This document shows positions 37,328-47,549 of a DNA stretch of 64,000 bases, one piece after another. Under the pieces are notes generated by a model that was given only the letters and a program-made list of their open reading frames with translations, had not been told where the DNA came from and ran no database searches. Position 1 is the stretch's first letter; every line of letters starts with the position of its first letter. This DNA is from Nitrosopumilus sp. LS_AOA (GTDB lineage Archaea; Thermoproteota; Nitrososphaeria; Nitrososphaerales; Nitrosopumilaceae). The DNA lies in contig LFLC01000038.1 of NCBI GenBank assembly GCA_001543015.1, positions 1 through 64,000 of the forward strand, written 5' to 3'. The translations under genes and the position numbers were made by a program.

Positions 37328-38601
37328 TACAAGTCCCTCGGATCAGTAATTTTTCCAGTAACAGCTGATGCGGCTGCAACCATTGGAGATGAGAGATAGG
37401 TTTGTGATTCAATGTGACCCATCCTACCTGGGAAATTTCTATTAGTTGTACTAATGCAGATTTCATCTTTTGCCAAAACTCCCATGTGTGCACCACAGCA
37501 GGCACCACATGTAGGTGGTCCAACTGTTGCACCAGCATCTAGGAAAATTTTCAATAAACCATTCTCCATGGCTTTCTGATAAATTGAAATTGCTGCAGGT
37601 AAAATTTCAGTTCTAATCTTTACTTTTCGTCCCTTTAGAATTTTAGCTGCTGCCTCTAAATCCTCATATTTTGCACCAGTGCATGAGCCGATATAGGATT
37701 TATCTAATTCAACATTTGGTGCTTCTCGAACTATAGTAATATTATCAGGAGAAAATGGTTTTGCCACAATTGGTTCCATCTCTGAACTTTCATATTCAAA
37801 TATTTTGGCGTACTCGGAATCAGTATCTCCTTTAATCATCGGTACATTAGTTGCTCCTCTGCTTGAAAGATAGTCAACTACTTTTTGATCTGGTTCAACT
37901 ATACCATTCTTGGCACCAGCCTCTGTAGTCATGTTACATAATGTCAATCTACTCTCAACTGACATCTCATCAATACAACTTCCTCCAAACTGCATGGTTC
38001 TATATGCTCCACCATCGTTTCCAATATCACCAATAATTTTTAGAATCACATCTTTGGCCATTACATGATCGGGTAATTTTCCATTTATCTTAAAATAAAT
38101 CGTTTCAGGAACCTTGAACCAAATTCGTCCATTTAACAATACGTATGCAATATCAGTATGTCCTAATCCACATGCAAATGCACCTAATGCTCCTGTAGTG
38201 TTTGTATGAGAATCACCACCAACATAAACATCACCTGGCATCACCAATGCTTCTTCATGAGATAGAGTATGGCAAATGCCGTATTGACCCATCCCATACT
38301 TGAAGTGTTTTTCAATTCCATATTTTTTTGTGAATTTAGATAATTGTACAATATTTTCAGCTGATATTTTTTCTGCTGAAGGAACAAAATGATCTTCTGC
38401 TACCCAAACTTTGGTAGGATCCCATAACTTGTCAACTGAAATTCCTTGTTTTTTTAATTTATCAAATACTTTGATTACGCCAGGGCCTGATACATCATGC
38501 ATCATTACCTTGTCAACATTTGCAAAGATTACATCATCAGGGGAAACAGATGATTTTCCAGATGCACGTGCGAGAATCTTCTCAACAATATTCATAATCA
38601 A
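37327..38601 (-). CDS. Aconitase-superfamily large subunit, archaeal LeuC type
   Basis: GGDSHTNTTGALGAFACGLGHTD...SCTGAKYEDLEAAAKIL...PTCGACCGAHMG. Confidence 0.9.
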   Translation of the reverse strand: MIMNIVEKILARASGKSSVSPDDVIFANVDKVMMHDVSGPGVIKVFDKLKKQGISVDKLWDPTKVWVAEDHFVPSAEKISAENIVQLSKFTKKYGIEKHFKYGMGQYGICHTLSHEEALVMPGDVYVGGDSHTNTTGALGAFACGLGHTDIAYVLLNGRIWFKVPETIYFKINGKLPDHVMAKDVILKIIGDIGNDGGAYRTMQFGGSCIDEMSVESRLTLCNMTTEAGAKNGIVEPDQKVVDYLSSRGATNVPMIKGDTDSEYAKIFEYESSEMEPIVAKPFSPDNITIVREAPNVELDKSYIGSCTGAKYEDLEAAAKILKGRKVKIRTEILPAAISIYQKAMENGLLKIFLDAGATVGPPTCGACCGAHMGVLAKDEICISTTNRNFPGRMGHIESQTYLSSPMVAAASAVTGKITDPRDL

Positions 38602-38668
38602 AAAAGCTATTCCTATAGATTAAAAGCTTTACAGAACAATAAAAAAGAAAAACAATTCTCATAATACT

Positions 38669-39451
38669 ATGTCATTAACTGTTTTACCTCTCCTATCAAA
38701 GAGAATGGAGGGAGAATTTGATGTTTTTAAGATATTATTTGAGACATTAGAAAAAAACAATGAAAAATTACAGGAAGGAGATGTGATTGTAATATCTACA
38801 AAATTCATATCAAATTCACAGGGCAGAATCATGGATTTGCCCAGTGTAAAGCCATCAGTGATGGGTAAAGAGATTTCAGAAACATATCAGCTAAAACCGC
38901 AAATTGCCGAAATTATCATCAGAGAATCAGACAAGATTTTTGGTGGAATTGGAGGATTTGTAATTACTTCATCAGATAATATTATGGCACCAAATGCAGG
39001 AATTGACAAATCAAATGCAAAAAAAGATAAAATAATTTTGTATCCTACAAATCCATATCTTGTTGCAGAACAGATTCGTAGAAAAATTTTCTTAAAGATG
39101 CTAATTCATGTAGGAATTATTCTAGTAGATAGCAGGCTAATGCCTGCAAGAATTGGAACATCAGGTGTGGCAATTGCATGTGCAGGAATTGAACCAGTAT
39201 TAGATATGAGATCAAAAAAAGATCTTGATGGCAATCCACTAAAAGTGACATTTCAAGCAGTTGTGGATAATCTTGCAACAATTGCTAATCACAAAATGGG
39301 GGAGGGTGCAGAATCAAAACCATTTTCAATAGTTAGAGATTCTGGTGCAAAACTAACTGATAGAAAAATCAGTCCATCAGAGATGGCAATATCTCCAGAT
39401 CAATGTGTATACGTTAGAGGATTATCAAGTCCACCAAATACTACGAAGTAA
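38669..39451 (+). CDS. cofE: Coenzyme F420-0:L-glutamate ligase
   Basis: EGDVIVISTKFISNSQGRI...ITSSDNIMAPNAGID... Confidence 0.88.
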   Translation: MSLTVLPLLSKRMEGEFDVFKILFETLEKNNEKLQEGDVIVISTKFISNSQGRIMDLPSVKPSVMGKEISETYQLKPQIAEIIIRESDKIFGGIGGFVITSSDNIMAPNAGIDKSNAKKDKIILYPTNPYLVAEQIRRKIFLKMLIHVGIILVDSRLMPARIGTSGVAIACAGIEPVLDMRSKKDLDGNPLKVTFQAVVDNLATIANHKMGEGAESKPFSIVRDSGAKLTDRKISPSEMAISPDQCVYVRGLSSPPNTTK

Positions 39452-39481
39452 AACTGGTTTTGCTTTAAATATAGGAATTCA

Positions 39482-40048
39482 GTGAAAAAAAATATGGAGT
39501 ACGTCACCAAATATCCAAAAACTATTTCATTTCTTGATGGATTAAAACACAAAATTGATGTTGATAGTAAAAATGGGGTAGAGCAACTCCACATTGTTGT
39601 AAAGAAAAGTTTTGATGAATTGATGAAAATGTTCGTAGAAGAAGGATTCACTAAAGTAAAATTTGAACATAAACAACCAGACCAAATCGGAAGTGGGATA
39701 AATCTAAAATTAAGAAAACCATGGGAGATGCATATTAGAATGGTTGATTTGAAAAAGGGATTAATTGGAATTCATGCAGAAGTCGAAGTCTCAAGGGATT
39801 ATTTACAGCATCTTTTCTCTCAAAGAACTCCAGTAGTTTATGAGGTTGAAGAAATTCTAAAAAAATATCATGTAGAGTATAATGTTTGGCACAATAAATT
39901 AAAACAAAACGTTACAGAGATTTTAGATAATTACAAAGTCAAATTAGCAACACCTGGAATTCCAGTAATTGCATGGAAACCAATGTTATATGTGATTGTA
40001 ACTATAGTGTTTCTTTATGGCTGGAAATTTTTTGATACTATCTATTAG
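39482..40048 (+). CDS. Conserved hypothetical, C-terminal TM
   Basis: 188-aa ORF ending PMLYVIVTIVFLYGWKFFDTIY. Confidence 0.7.
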   Translation: MKKNMEYVTKYPKTISFLDGLKHKIDVDSKNGVEQLHIVVKKSFDELMKMFVEEGFTKVKFEHKQPDQIGSGINLKLRKPWEMHIRMVDLKKGLIGIHAEVEVSRDYLQHLFSQRTPVVYEVEEILKKYHVEYNVWHNKLKQNVTEILDNYKVKLATPGIPVIAWKPMLYVIVTIVFLYGWKFFDTIY

Positions 40049-40049
40049 A

Positions 40050-40376
40050 CTAAACACCAAGTGTTTCAGCTTTTGTCAAATCCAAAAATACCTTATCACC
40101 AACTGAGAGACCCATGTCTTTGTATTCATGCATCTCAAGTTTTAATTGAGTAACAGAACCTTGTGCACCCATTCCGCCCATTCCACCCATCATCTTGTTT
40201 AGATCCTTCATCATATCATTCATGTTTGAGAATCCCATAACTTTTGGTGTCCCAAATGCTGGTTGTGGATTTTGAGTTCCCTCTTTTAGATCTTTTATTG
40301 AGGATAATGAAATTACGACATATGGTGCCCCATCAGGTGCAGAATCGATACTTTTTACCACATATTCTTTCTTCAT
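40050..40376 (-). CDS. Conserved hypothetical protein
   Basis: 108-aa ORF with Met/Gly-rich central segment. Confidence 0.7.
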   Translation of the reverse strand: MKKEYVVKSIDSAPDGAPYVVISLSSIKDLKEGTQNPQPAFGTPKVMGFSNMNDMMKDLNKMMGGMGGMGAQGSVTQLKLEMHEYKDMGLSVGDKVFLDLTKAETLGV

Positions 40377-40475
40377 GGTGATGGTAGAAACTATAGCAAT
40401 ATAATTTTAAGGTGAATTTATCATAAATTGGCTCTAGATTGAAGATTTAATTACAATTTTTGAGATTTAGAGTCA

Positions 40476-41009
40476 ATGTCTGAATCTATCAAGGCCACAT
40501 TACAATATTATGGAATTTCACCATGGGAGATTGAAGTACTGTATGGATTTCTAAACTCTCATTTTACAATTATTCAAGATGAGATTGAATCAAATGATGA
40601 GACCTTTGTGAGTTACTTGGAACTAAAAATTCCACTCACATTTAATGAAGAATTTTTTCAGTGGTTTGATTTTAAGCGTTGGGAAAAAGTCAAATCAGTT
40701 TTCAAGGAAATGAAGAGAAGACGAGGAAGTAGCAATGCATTAAAAATTAAAATCAATTTTTCTGGAATTCCAAAAATTATTTTCATCGTAGATATTGTGG
40801 ATAGGCAGAAATTCAATAATGCGATTGAGAAAATTGATTCAGTGTTAGAATTATTACAATATCATCTAGATCCTCAAAAAACACCAACAGGAATTTCAGA
40901 GATTATCTACAAATTTGATGCAACAACAGTTAGATGGCGTCTAAATACAGCAACATCTGAAAATAAAAAATACGTTTTCAGAAATGAGTTATGGGATGAG
41001 GTTATTTGA
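40476..41009 (+). CDS. Conserved hypothetical protein
   Basis: 177-aa complete ORF. Confidence 0.7.
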   Translation: MSESIKATLQYYGISPWEIEVLYGFLNSHFTIIQDEIESNDETFVSYLELKIPLTFNEEFFQWFDFKRWEKVKSVFKEMKRRRGSSNALKIKINFSGIPKIIFIVDIVDRQKFNNAIEKIDSVLELLQYHLDPQKTPTGISEIIYKFDATTVRWRLNTATSENKKYVFRNELWDEVI

Positions 41010-41541
41010 GATCTTTTTGTAATGGTTCAAGTAATCCATGAAGTTCTTTGTATTTTGATTCGATAAAACTCAAAGCCTCATCAAGTTTCTTTGATTTTCC
41101 ATACTTGTAACGAATTAGTTCACGATGATGCCAAAACGTTACATCATCACCTGCCGAGATTGTAGTAAAATAATCAGTTCCCTTCAAATTATCTGGAATG
41201 GTAACATCATGAGGAAATAGCATATCGACAATAAACCATTCATCACCATCAGGATAATCAGAACCAGTTTCAATATCAAAGAAAATATGTAATAAATCAG
41301 ATTGCATAAGACCATCATCATTTATTGTAGGATGTCTCACAGGAGATTTTTTAAAATCAAGACCAACTAATTCTGGCTCAAAGAAACCTTTGAGAATAGA
41401 TTTTCTAAAAATTTTATTTGCTTCAGGAATGTTCAAACGCAAAATAATATTCCATAAAACTTGCCTATAACTTTTAGTTTCTAAGAAAAAAATGCTATTT
41501 TTGGGCTCAAATAGCATTTCTGTTTTGTCTAAAATAATCAT
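41002..41541 (-). CDS. Conserved hypothetical protein
   Basis: 179-aa complete ORF, convergent with 40476..41009. Confidence 0.7.
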   Translation of the reverse strand: MIILDKTEMLFEPKNSIFFLETKSYRQVLWNIILRLNIPEANKIFRKSILKGFFEPELVGLDFKKSPVRHPTINDDGLMQSDLLHIFFDIETGSDYPDGDEWFIVDMLFPHDVTIPDNLKGTDYFTTISAGDDVTFWHHRELIRYKYGKSKKLDEALSFIESKYKELHGLLEPLQKDLK

Positions 41542-41577
41542 GCATACCAGTATATTCCATTTTTGCGTAGAAAATTA

Positions 41578-41688
41578 ATGCCAACTTGGAATTGTAATAA
41601 TTGCAATATGCCAATGACATTACTTGATAAAGTTCCAAACATATCATGTCCAAATTGCGGTAAAAAGATGATTGAAATTTTAGATTAA
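41578..41688 (+). CDS. 36-aa zinc-ribbon-like microprotein MPTWNCNNCNMPMTLLDKVPNISCPNCGKKMIEILD
   Basis: Complete ATG-TAA ORF with two CxxC motifs; below track cutoff. Confidence 0.6.
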   Translation: MPTWNCNNCNMPMTLLDKVPNISCPNCGKKMIEILD

Positions 41689-41733
41689 TTTCACAAAATT
41701 TATCCAGTAATTAGTAAATGAAATAATAGTATT

Positions 41734-41850
41734 CTAACAATCACAATTACTAGTATTGCCTCTACGTGGACGGCATATTTTACAATCTAGAAGGCATTTA
41801 TCTTCAGGGCAATAACCGCAGAACTGTTTCTTTTTTGTTGGGTTATTCAA
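41734..41850 (-). CDS. 38-aa Cys-rich microprotein MNNPTKKKQFCGYCPEDKCLLDCKICRPRRGNTSNCDC
   Basis: Complete ORF (TTG start; upstream GTG/TTG also in frame), seven Cys; antisense to track ORF 41766..41972. Confidence 0.55.
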   Translation of the reverse strand: MNNPTKKKQFCGYCPEDKCLLDCKICRPRRGNTSNCDC

Positions 41851-42003
41851 TATTTTTCTATACACATCCAAGTTACAAAAAGATTATCCTAGATTCTATA
41901 CATTTCAGGCTTAACTGTTTATTGATAATTAACTTGATAAAGAATAAAATAAAAATCAAAAAATTTCATTGAAATTTATATACACATATGGATTGGTGAG
42001 AAT

Positions 42004-42531
42004 ATGAAAGTTGTTGTAATTTCGGGCAGTCCAAGAAAAAATGGTAATACTCAGATTTTAATGAAATATGTTTATGAATATGCAAAATCAAAAAATGCAG
42101 ATACAAAATTGATCAATTTGTCAGATGGTCAAATTGAGTGCTATAGAGGATATGAAGATGAATACAATGAAGCAACAAAGAATGCTGCAAATGACATTAC
42201 AGAAGCTGATGTATGGTTAATTGGAACTCCAATTTACAATTCATTTTTTAGTTCAGCACTAAAAAATTTGTTTGAATATATCAATTATAAAAAAACTGAA
42301 GGAAAGGTTGCAGGAATGACAATTTTAGCTGCAGGGCAAATTGGATTTACTGATGTCCAAACACTACTCACCCAACTATTATCATATTTTAGAGTAATAA
42401 CAAATCCAAAAGCTGTTTTTCTAACTACAGAAGATATTGCAGATAATGCAATTTCAAATGAAGATGCTCAAAATAGACTAAAGGCAATGGTTGATGAAAC
42501 ACTAGAATTAGCCTCAAAATTACAAAAATAG
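42004..42531 (+). CDS. NAD(P)H-dependent FMN reductase / flavodoxin-like protein
   Basis: VVISGSPRKNGNTQILM...IGTPIYNSFFSSALKNLFEYI. Confidence 0.88.
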   Translation: MKVVVISGSPRKNGNTQILMKYVYEYAKSKNADTKLINLSDGQIECYRGYEDEYNEATKNAANDITEADVWLIGTPIYNSFFSSALKNLFEYINYKKTEGKVAGMTILAAGQIGFTDVQTLLTQLLSYFRVITNPKAVFLTTEDIADNAISNEDAQNRLKAMVDETLELASKLQK

Positions 42532-42532
42532 A

Positions 42533-43495
42533 TTAGACTTCAAGTGAATCTAAAATTTTTGAAATATCAGTATTAGAATATCCATTTTTAGAAATATTTT
42601 GTTTTGCTGGAGGATTATCCAAATAATTTGGAATGTGGTCTTGTATTCGAACTGTATAGGGGGTAGTTATTTCATTTTTGTAAAAGACGCCAATTGGAAT
42701 TTTGTTTCCCCACTCAAGTGATTTGATTAGTGCTTGAGATAGTTTCTCATTTACTTCAACTTCAGAATCATAATGGACTACTGGTTCAAATCCATGCTCC
42801 TCTAATTTGTAAATTCTTGAATGTCTTTTTTGGGCCTCATCCATCAAATCAGCTCCTGCATACCAATCTCTAGTGTTAAGATCATTGTATGTAGGACATG
42901 GTTGCAATACATCTAAAAATGATAATCCAGGATGTTTGACTGCTTGAATTATCAGAGATTTGAGATGTTTAATATCATAAGAATAACCACGTGCTACAAA
43001 TGTAAAACCACTTGCAATTGCTAATCCAATTGGATTTACATTTGAGTTGGTATTTGGTGATGGAAGAGATTTTGTTTTTTCTCCTAATTTCAAAGTAGGA
43101 GAAGCTTGTCCTTTAGTTAATCCATAAACACCATTATCAAAAATTATGTAAGTCATGTCTATATTTCGTCTACCTGCTGCAACAAAATGACCGGCACCAA
43201 TTCCTAAACCATCACCATCACCACCTGCAGCAAGAACAGTCATCTCAGGATTTGCAATCTTTGCTCCTTGTGCAAATGTTAAAACTCGTCCATGTAATGT
43301 GTGAACACCATATGTGTTGATAAAGTGAGATGTCTTTCCAGAACAACCAATTCCAGAAAATATGGCAGTCTTGTCTCGTTGCAATCCCATATCAGCTAAC
43401 GCCATTTGGATGGCATTGACTATTCCAAAATCCCCACAACCAGGACACCAATCATTATGGACGTCTGTTTTGAATTCAGCAGGTTTAAGCGCCAT
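42533..43495 (-). CDS. korB: 2-oxoacid:ferredoxin oxidoreductase beta subunit
   Basis: [14 protein letters not shown]...[12 protein letters not shown]...[17 protein letters not shown]. Confidence 0.92.
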   Translation of the reverse strand: MALKPAEFKTDVHNDWCPGCGDFGIVNAIQMALADMGLQRDKTAIFSGIGCSGKTSHFINTYGVHTLHGRVLTFAQGAKIANPEMTVLAAGGDGDGLGIGAGHFVAAGRRNIDMTYIIFDNGVYGLTKGQASPTLKLGEKTKSLPSPNTNSNVNPIGLAIASGFTFVARGYSYDIKHLKSLIIQAVKHPGLSFLDVLQPCPTYNDLNTRDWYAGADLMDEAQKRHSRIYKLEEHGFEPVVHYDSEVEVNEKLSQALIKSLEWGNKIPIGVFYKNEITTPYTVRIQDHIPNYLDNPPAKQNISKNGYSNTDISKILDSLEV

Positions 43496-45395
43496 GCATT
43501 AAAATCTCCCGTTTGTTTGCTTTATTTTGTACAATTCTTTTTAGTGAATCATACACTTCAGTACTAGTCATTGCACGTCCAGTGTATTTTAAAATAAAAT
43601 AATCAATATCACGTCCAACATTTTGTTTGAATAATTTTGCTAATTGTCCTGACTGATTTGCCTCAACATCAATTATTGTTTTAGCATCTTTGAGTAATGA
43701 TGTCACATAATCAGCTGGGAATGGATGCATCAATTTCATTTGAACTAATCCAATTAAGATTCCTTCTTTTTTTAGCATATCTATTGCATCAAGTAATGGT
43801 CCCATTGTAGAACCCCATGAAATTATAGTAAAATCCTCAATACCAAAAGAAACTGCTTGTTGTTCCTTAGGAATTCGCTCAAGAATCAAATCCATTCTAG
43901 ACATTCTCTTATCCATCATTTTTACACGTAAAACTGGATCTTCTGTTATGTGTCCTTTCTCATCTGATTCATCTCCAGTATTCCAAAAGATTCCATTATC
44001 AATTCCCAATCTTGAACGTGGAGATATTCCATCATCAGTAAATTCAAATCTTCTATATCCATCTTCAACTTTTTCTAATAGTTTGCCCCTATCAATTGAA
44101 ATCTTTTCTGGTTCAAATCTTGGACATGTAATTACAGAACTTGCATGAAATTTATCCATCATGTGAATTACTGGGACCTGAAAAGTATCAGCATAATTAA
44201 AGCAATTTCCAGTATCATAGAAACTCTCCTCAATTTCTCCTGATGCATAAACAATTTTTGGAAAATCTCCAGCTCCGGCATACACTGAAAATAAAAGATC
44301 ATCTTGTCCATGTCTTGTTGGAAGTCCAGTTGATGGTCCACTTCTTTGATAAGCAGTAATTACTATAGGTACTTCATTAATTCCTGCCCAGGCCAGCATC
44401 TCAGTCATTAGTGCAAATCCGGGTCCTGAGGTACAAGTGGCAGAACGTGTTCCAGTTAGAGCACCACCAATAGTCATTCCAATTGCACAAATTTCATCTT
44501 CTGTTTGAATAACTGCAGTAGACCCGGGTCTATCATCAATGATTTCTAAAATCTCATTTGATTCAAGATATACGGATTCATCAGATGCAGGAGTAATTGG
44601 ATAGTATGGTTGGAATCTACAACCAGCTGCCATTTTTCCTAATGCTGTTCCCTCAAATCCCTGAATCAAAATAGTTCTAGGTTCTTTTTGTGTTCCAGGT
44701 AAAGTGTAATCAAAGTTTTCAAATTTGACAGTAGCGTAATTGTATGAATATGTTGCAGTTATTTGATTGATTTTTGCAATCTCTGGTTTCTTTGCAAAGA
44801 TAGTTCCTATTGTTTTTTGTAAAGAATCAGGCGGCATTCTTACTAATCCTAAAGATAATGATACTCCAATTACATTGAACATTCTAATCAATCCTTTAAG
44901 GCGAGGATTTTCAGTTTCTTCAGATAAGGTTAGTAAAATAGATTTGAATGATACAGGGTAGAGTATAACACCTTTCTCTTTTGCAATATCTAAAACACCA
45001 CCAACAGTAAATGGTTTATTTTTTGATTCTAATTCTTTGTGTAGTCTTTCTTTGAATGGTGCATCAAGGGTATGAACTGCATCTGTGGTTATCTTTTCAA
45101 TATCTGAATCATAGATCATTCCACCACCTGAAATTACTTCATCATAATGGCGAAAAATTGTTTCAGCATCAAAGGATACCATTAAATTAACATCATTAAC
45201 ATTTGAGTGAATTTTTTTATCAGCAATTCGTACTGTAAAGTAGCTATGTTCACCTTTGATGTTTGAATAAAATTCTCTTTTTCCAAATACCTGATATCCC
45301 ATTTCAGCACAAACACGTGAGAAAATATTGGCACCAGATTCCACTCCACTGCCTTGTGGACCACCGATTAGCCATGTAAAATCAACTGGACTCAC
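43485..45395 (-). CDS. korA: 2-oxoacid:ferredoxin oxidoreductase, fused gamma-alpha subunit
   Basis: [23 protein letters not shown]...[13 protein letters not shown]...[13 protein letters not shown]. Confidence 0.92.
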   Translation of the reverse strand: MSPVDFTWLIGGPQGSGVESGANIFSRVCAEMGYQVFGKREFYSNIKGEHSYFTVRIADKKIHSNVNDVNLMVSFDAETIFRHYDEVISGGGMIYDSDIEKITTDAVHTLDAPFKERLHKELESKNKPFTVGGVLDIAKEKGVILYPVSFKSILLTLSEETENPRLKGLIRMFNVIGVSLSLGLVRMPPDSLQKTIGTIFAKKPEIAKINQITATYSYNYATVKFENFDYTLPGTQKEPRTILIQGFEGTALGKMAAGCRFQPYYPITPASDESVYLESNEILEIIDDRPGSTAVIQTEDEICAIGMTIGGALTGTRSATCTSGPGFALMTEMLAWAGINEVPIVITAYQRSGPSTGLPTRHGQDDLLFSVYAGAGDFPKIVYASGEIEESFYDTGNCFNYADTFQVPVIHMMDKFHASSVITCPRFEPEKISIDRGKLLEKVEDGYRRFEFTDDGISPRSRLGIDNGIFWNTGDESDEKGHITEDPVLRVKMMDKRMSRMDLILERIPKEQQAVSFGIEDFTIISWGSTMGPLLDAIDMLKKEGILIGLVQMKLMHPFPADYVTSLLKDAKTIIDVEANQSGQLAKLFKQNVGRDIDYFILKYTGRAMTSTEVYDSLKRIVQNKANKREILMHGA

Positions 45396-45444
45396 AACAT
45401 ATCACCTACGTATTGAATAATAATAATCTGTTTTACCAAAATGA

Positions 45445-45591
45445 TCAACCTCCAGTAGCTGCATCAAACAAAGCACATTTGCAATCATCACGTTCCCCAC
45501 AATAAGGGCAAACACAACCACATTTTTCAATAGAATTTCCACATTCTACACAAATTGCAAATTCCTCTTCTTCTTCAACTTTGGAAGACAT
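45445..45591 (-). CDS. 48-aa Cys-rich microprotein MSSKVEEEEEFAICVECGNSIEKCGCVCPYCGERDDCKCALFDAATGG
   Basis: Complete ATG-TGA ORF with eight Cys, immediately upstream of korA on the same strand; below track cutoff. Confidence 0.65.
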   Translation of the reverse strand: MSSKVEEEEEFAICVECGNSIEKCGCVCPYCGERDDCKCALFDAATGG

Positions 45592-45644
45592 CTAAATAGA
45601 CTAAAAAGAAATCGTATAAATGGTTTAGCTGATTTTTAGAAATA

Positions 45645-46616
45645 ATGCAAAAAAAAAGAGTGTTTCTTACTAGAACACTTCACGAGTTTGCATTAAAAGA
45701 GTTGAGGAAAAAATATCAGATAGAAATTCATTCAGGAAAAATTCCCATTCCCAAAAATATATTGAAAAATAAAATTAAAACAATTGATGGACTGATTTGT
45801 TTCCCATATGACAAAATTGATAAAAAAATGATGGACTTGGCAGCAAATCTCAAAGTGATTAGTACGTATAGTGTAGGTTTTGATCATATTGACATTAGTC
45901 ATGCAATAAAGAAGAAAATTCGTGTAGGATATACTCCCGAAGTTTTAACTGATGCAACTGCCAATTTGGCATTTACATTAATTCTAGATGTAATGCGAAG
46001 AGTTTCTGAAGGAGATAAAATTATTCGGAGTGGGAAATGGAGGCAAATTTACGGGGCATACGATTATGTCGGAATTGATCTTCAAGGAAAAACTTTGGGG
46101 ATATTAGGATTAGGAAGAATAGGAAGTACACTTGCTAAAAGAGTAAAAGCATTTGATATGAAAATAATATATCATAACAGAAAACGTGTTTCAAAATCTA
46201 AAGAAAAAGCACTTGGCATAAAATATGTCTCACAAGAAAAATTATTTACGCAAAGTGATATCATTTCAATTCACGTACCCCACACAGAGCAGACTGATGC
46301 ACTATTTGATTCAAAAGTGTTCAAAAAAATGAAAAAATCAGCATTTCTAATTAATACTGCACGTGGAAAGATTATCAAAGAAAAAGATCTAGTTTCAGCA
46401 CTAAAGAAAAAAACTATTGCAGGTGCTGGACTAGATGTGTTTGAATCAGAGCCCATAGGAAAAAATCATCCGTTGATTAAAATCTCAAATGTAGTACTAG
46501 CACCACACATTGGAAGTTCCACAAAAGAGACAAGAGAGCAGATGGCAAGAATCACTGTAAAGAATTTGAATTTAGGGTTGAGTGGGAAAAAGCCAATTTA
46601 TTCAGTTGGGTATTAG
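45645..46616 (+). CDS. D-isomer-specific 2-hydroxyacid dehydrogenase
   Basis: GKTLGILGLGRIGSTLAKR...INTARGKIIKEKDL...LAPHIGSSTKETRE. Confidence 0.92.
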   Translation: MQKKRVFLTRTLHEFALKELRKKYQIEIHSGKIPIPKNILKNKIKTIDGLICFPYDKIDKKMMDLAANLKVISTYSVGFDHIDISHAIKKKIRVGYTPEVLTDATANLAFTLILDVMRRVSEGDKIIRSGKWRQIYGAYDYVGIDLQGKTLGILGLGRIGSTLAKRVKAFDMKIIYHNRKRVSKSKEKALGIKYVSQEKLFTQSDIISIHVPHTEQTDALFDSKVFKKMKKSAFLINTARGKIIKEKDLVSALKKKTIAGAGLDVFESEPIGKNHPLIKISNVVLAPHIGSSTKETREQMARITVKNLNLGLSGKKPIYSVGY

Positions 46617-46814
46617 AGAATCACTGAATTTAGGCATAATTTCTCAAATAATCTCATGATATTTTTTATTGAAAAAACTCCAGTTTTTATAGATACGGTG
46701 TAAAGTAGTAGTAGATTGAAAAAATTCAAACATACGAATGAAGAATTAGAATTAGCTAAACTACAAACTGAAAAAGAAAAGAAGAAAAAAACAGAATTAG
46801 ATTAATATTTTCTC

Positions 46815-46842
46815 CTTGTCTTTTTCAGACAAGTTTTTTTTT
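46815..46842. terminator. Hairpin plus T-tract: CTTGTCT-TTTTC-AGACAAG-T9
   Basis: Perfect 7-bp stem followed by nine T, between convergent genes. Confidence 0.6.
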
Positions 46843-46847
46843 AAAAA

Positions 46848-47213
46848 TTAAATTTTTGAAGAATATTTTTGGTCTAGTGTGTCATAGATTTTTTTTCTTT
46901 CAGGAATCAGTAGCATGTCTTCATCATACATTTTTGTAAAAAATGCGGCTAAAATACGAGTTCCATCTGAATCAAAAAATCGCACACTAAAACTAATTTT
47001 CTCGGGTTTTTGTTCCTGTACAAATTTGGCCGATTTTATCTTCTCTGAATCAATATGCATGTGTGCAGGACCGTCATTATCACCAACTGTAATCCACTTT
47101 TCTTTTTGTTTTATGCTAAGAGGGCTTCTAATTTCACTGATTGCTGCCCCGTTTTTTACAATAAACAGAATATGTTCAATTTTGACTAGATCAGATAATA
47201 ATTCAAAAAACAA
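46848..47213 (-). CDS. Conserved hypothetical protein
   Basis: 121-aa ORF. Confidence 0.65.
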   Translation of the reverse strand: MFFELLSDLVKIEHILFIVKNGAAISEIRSPLSIKQKEKWITVGDNDGPAHMHIDSEKIKSAKFVQEQKPEKISFSVRFFDSDGTRILAAFFTKMYDEDMLLIPERKKIYDTLDQKYSSKI

Positions 47214-47253
47214 TAATCATTCTAAAAATCTAAAATATTTCAATTTTTGGGTA

Positions 47254-47523
47254 TTATTTCAGGTCAATTTGAATAAAATCATCAGCATCTCCATGTGCAC
47301 ATGCAGTTCCAACTGTTTTGACTAGTGAAAAATTAATCTTACCAGCATGAATTTTTCCCTCATTTTGAAGAAATCCAACCTTACCTGATACTATTTGTTT
47401 ATGACGTCCACAAGTGACTCCTACCATGTATTCGTCTTTGTCATCAACAATTGATACAATAAACTCTGGTGGATTCACACATTGTTTTCCCTCTTTCATA
47501 ACTGAGCATCTATCAGGAAGCAT
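47254..47523 (-). CDS. Conserved hypothetical protein (89 aa)
   Basis: Complete ORF with four Cys. Confidence 0.65.
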   Translation of the reverse strand: MLPDRCSVMKEGKQCVNPPEFIVSIVDDKDEYMVGVTCGRHKQIVSGKVGFLQNEGKIHAGKINFSLVKTVGTACAHGDADDFIQIDLK

Positions 47524-47549
47524 ATTGAAATTTCATTTGTTATTAGATA

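Noticed and set aside
41766-41972. Plus-strand 68-aa ORF
   Set aside because: Overlaps the seven-Cys minus-strand ORF; composition looks non-coding.
46717-46805. 29-aa Lys-rich ORF MKKFKHTNEELELAKLQTEKEKKKKTELD before the terminator hairpin
   Set aside because: Too short and compositionally biased to support without conservation data.
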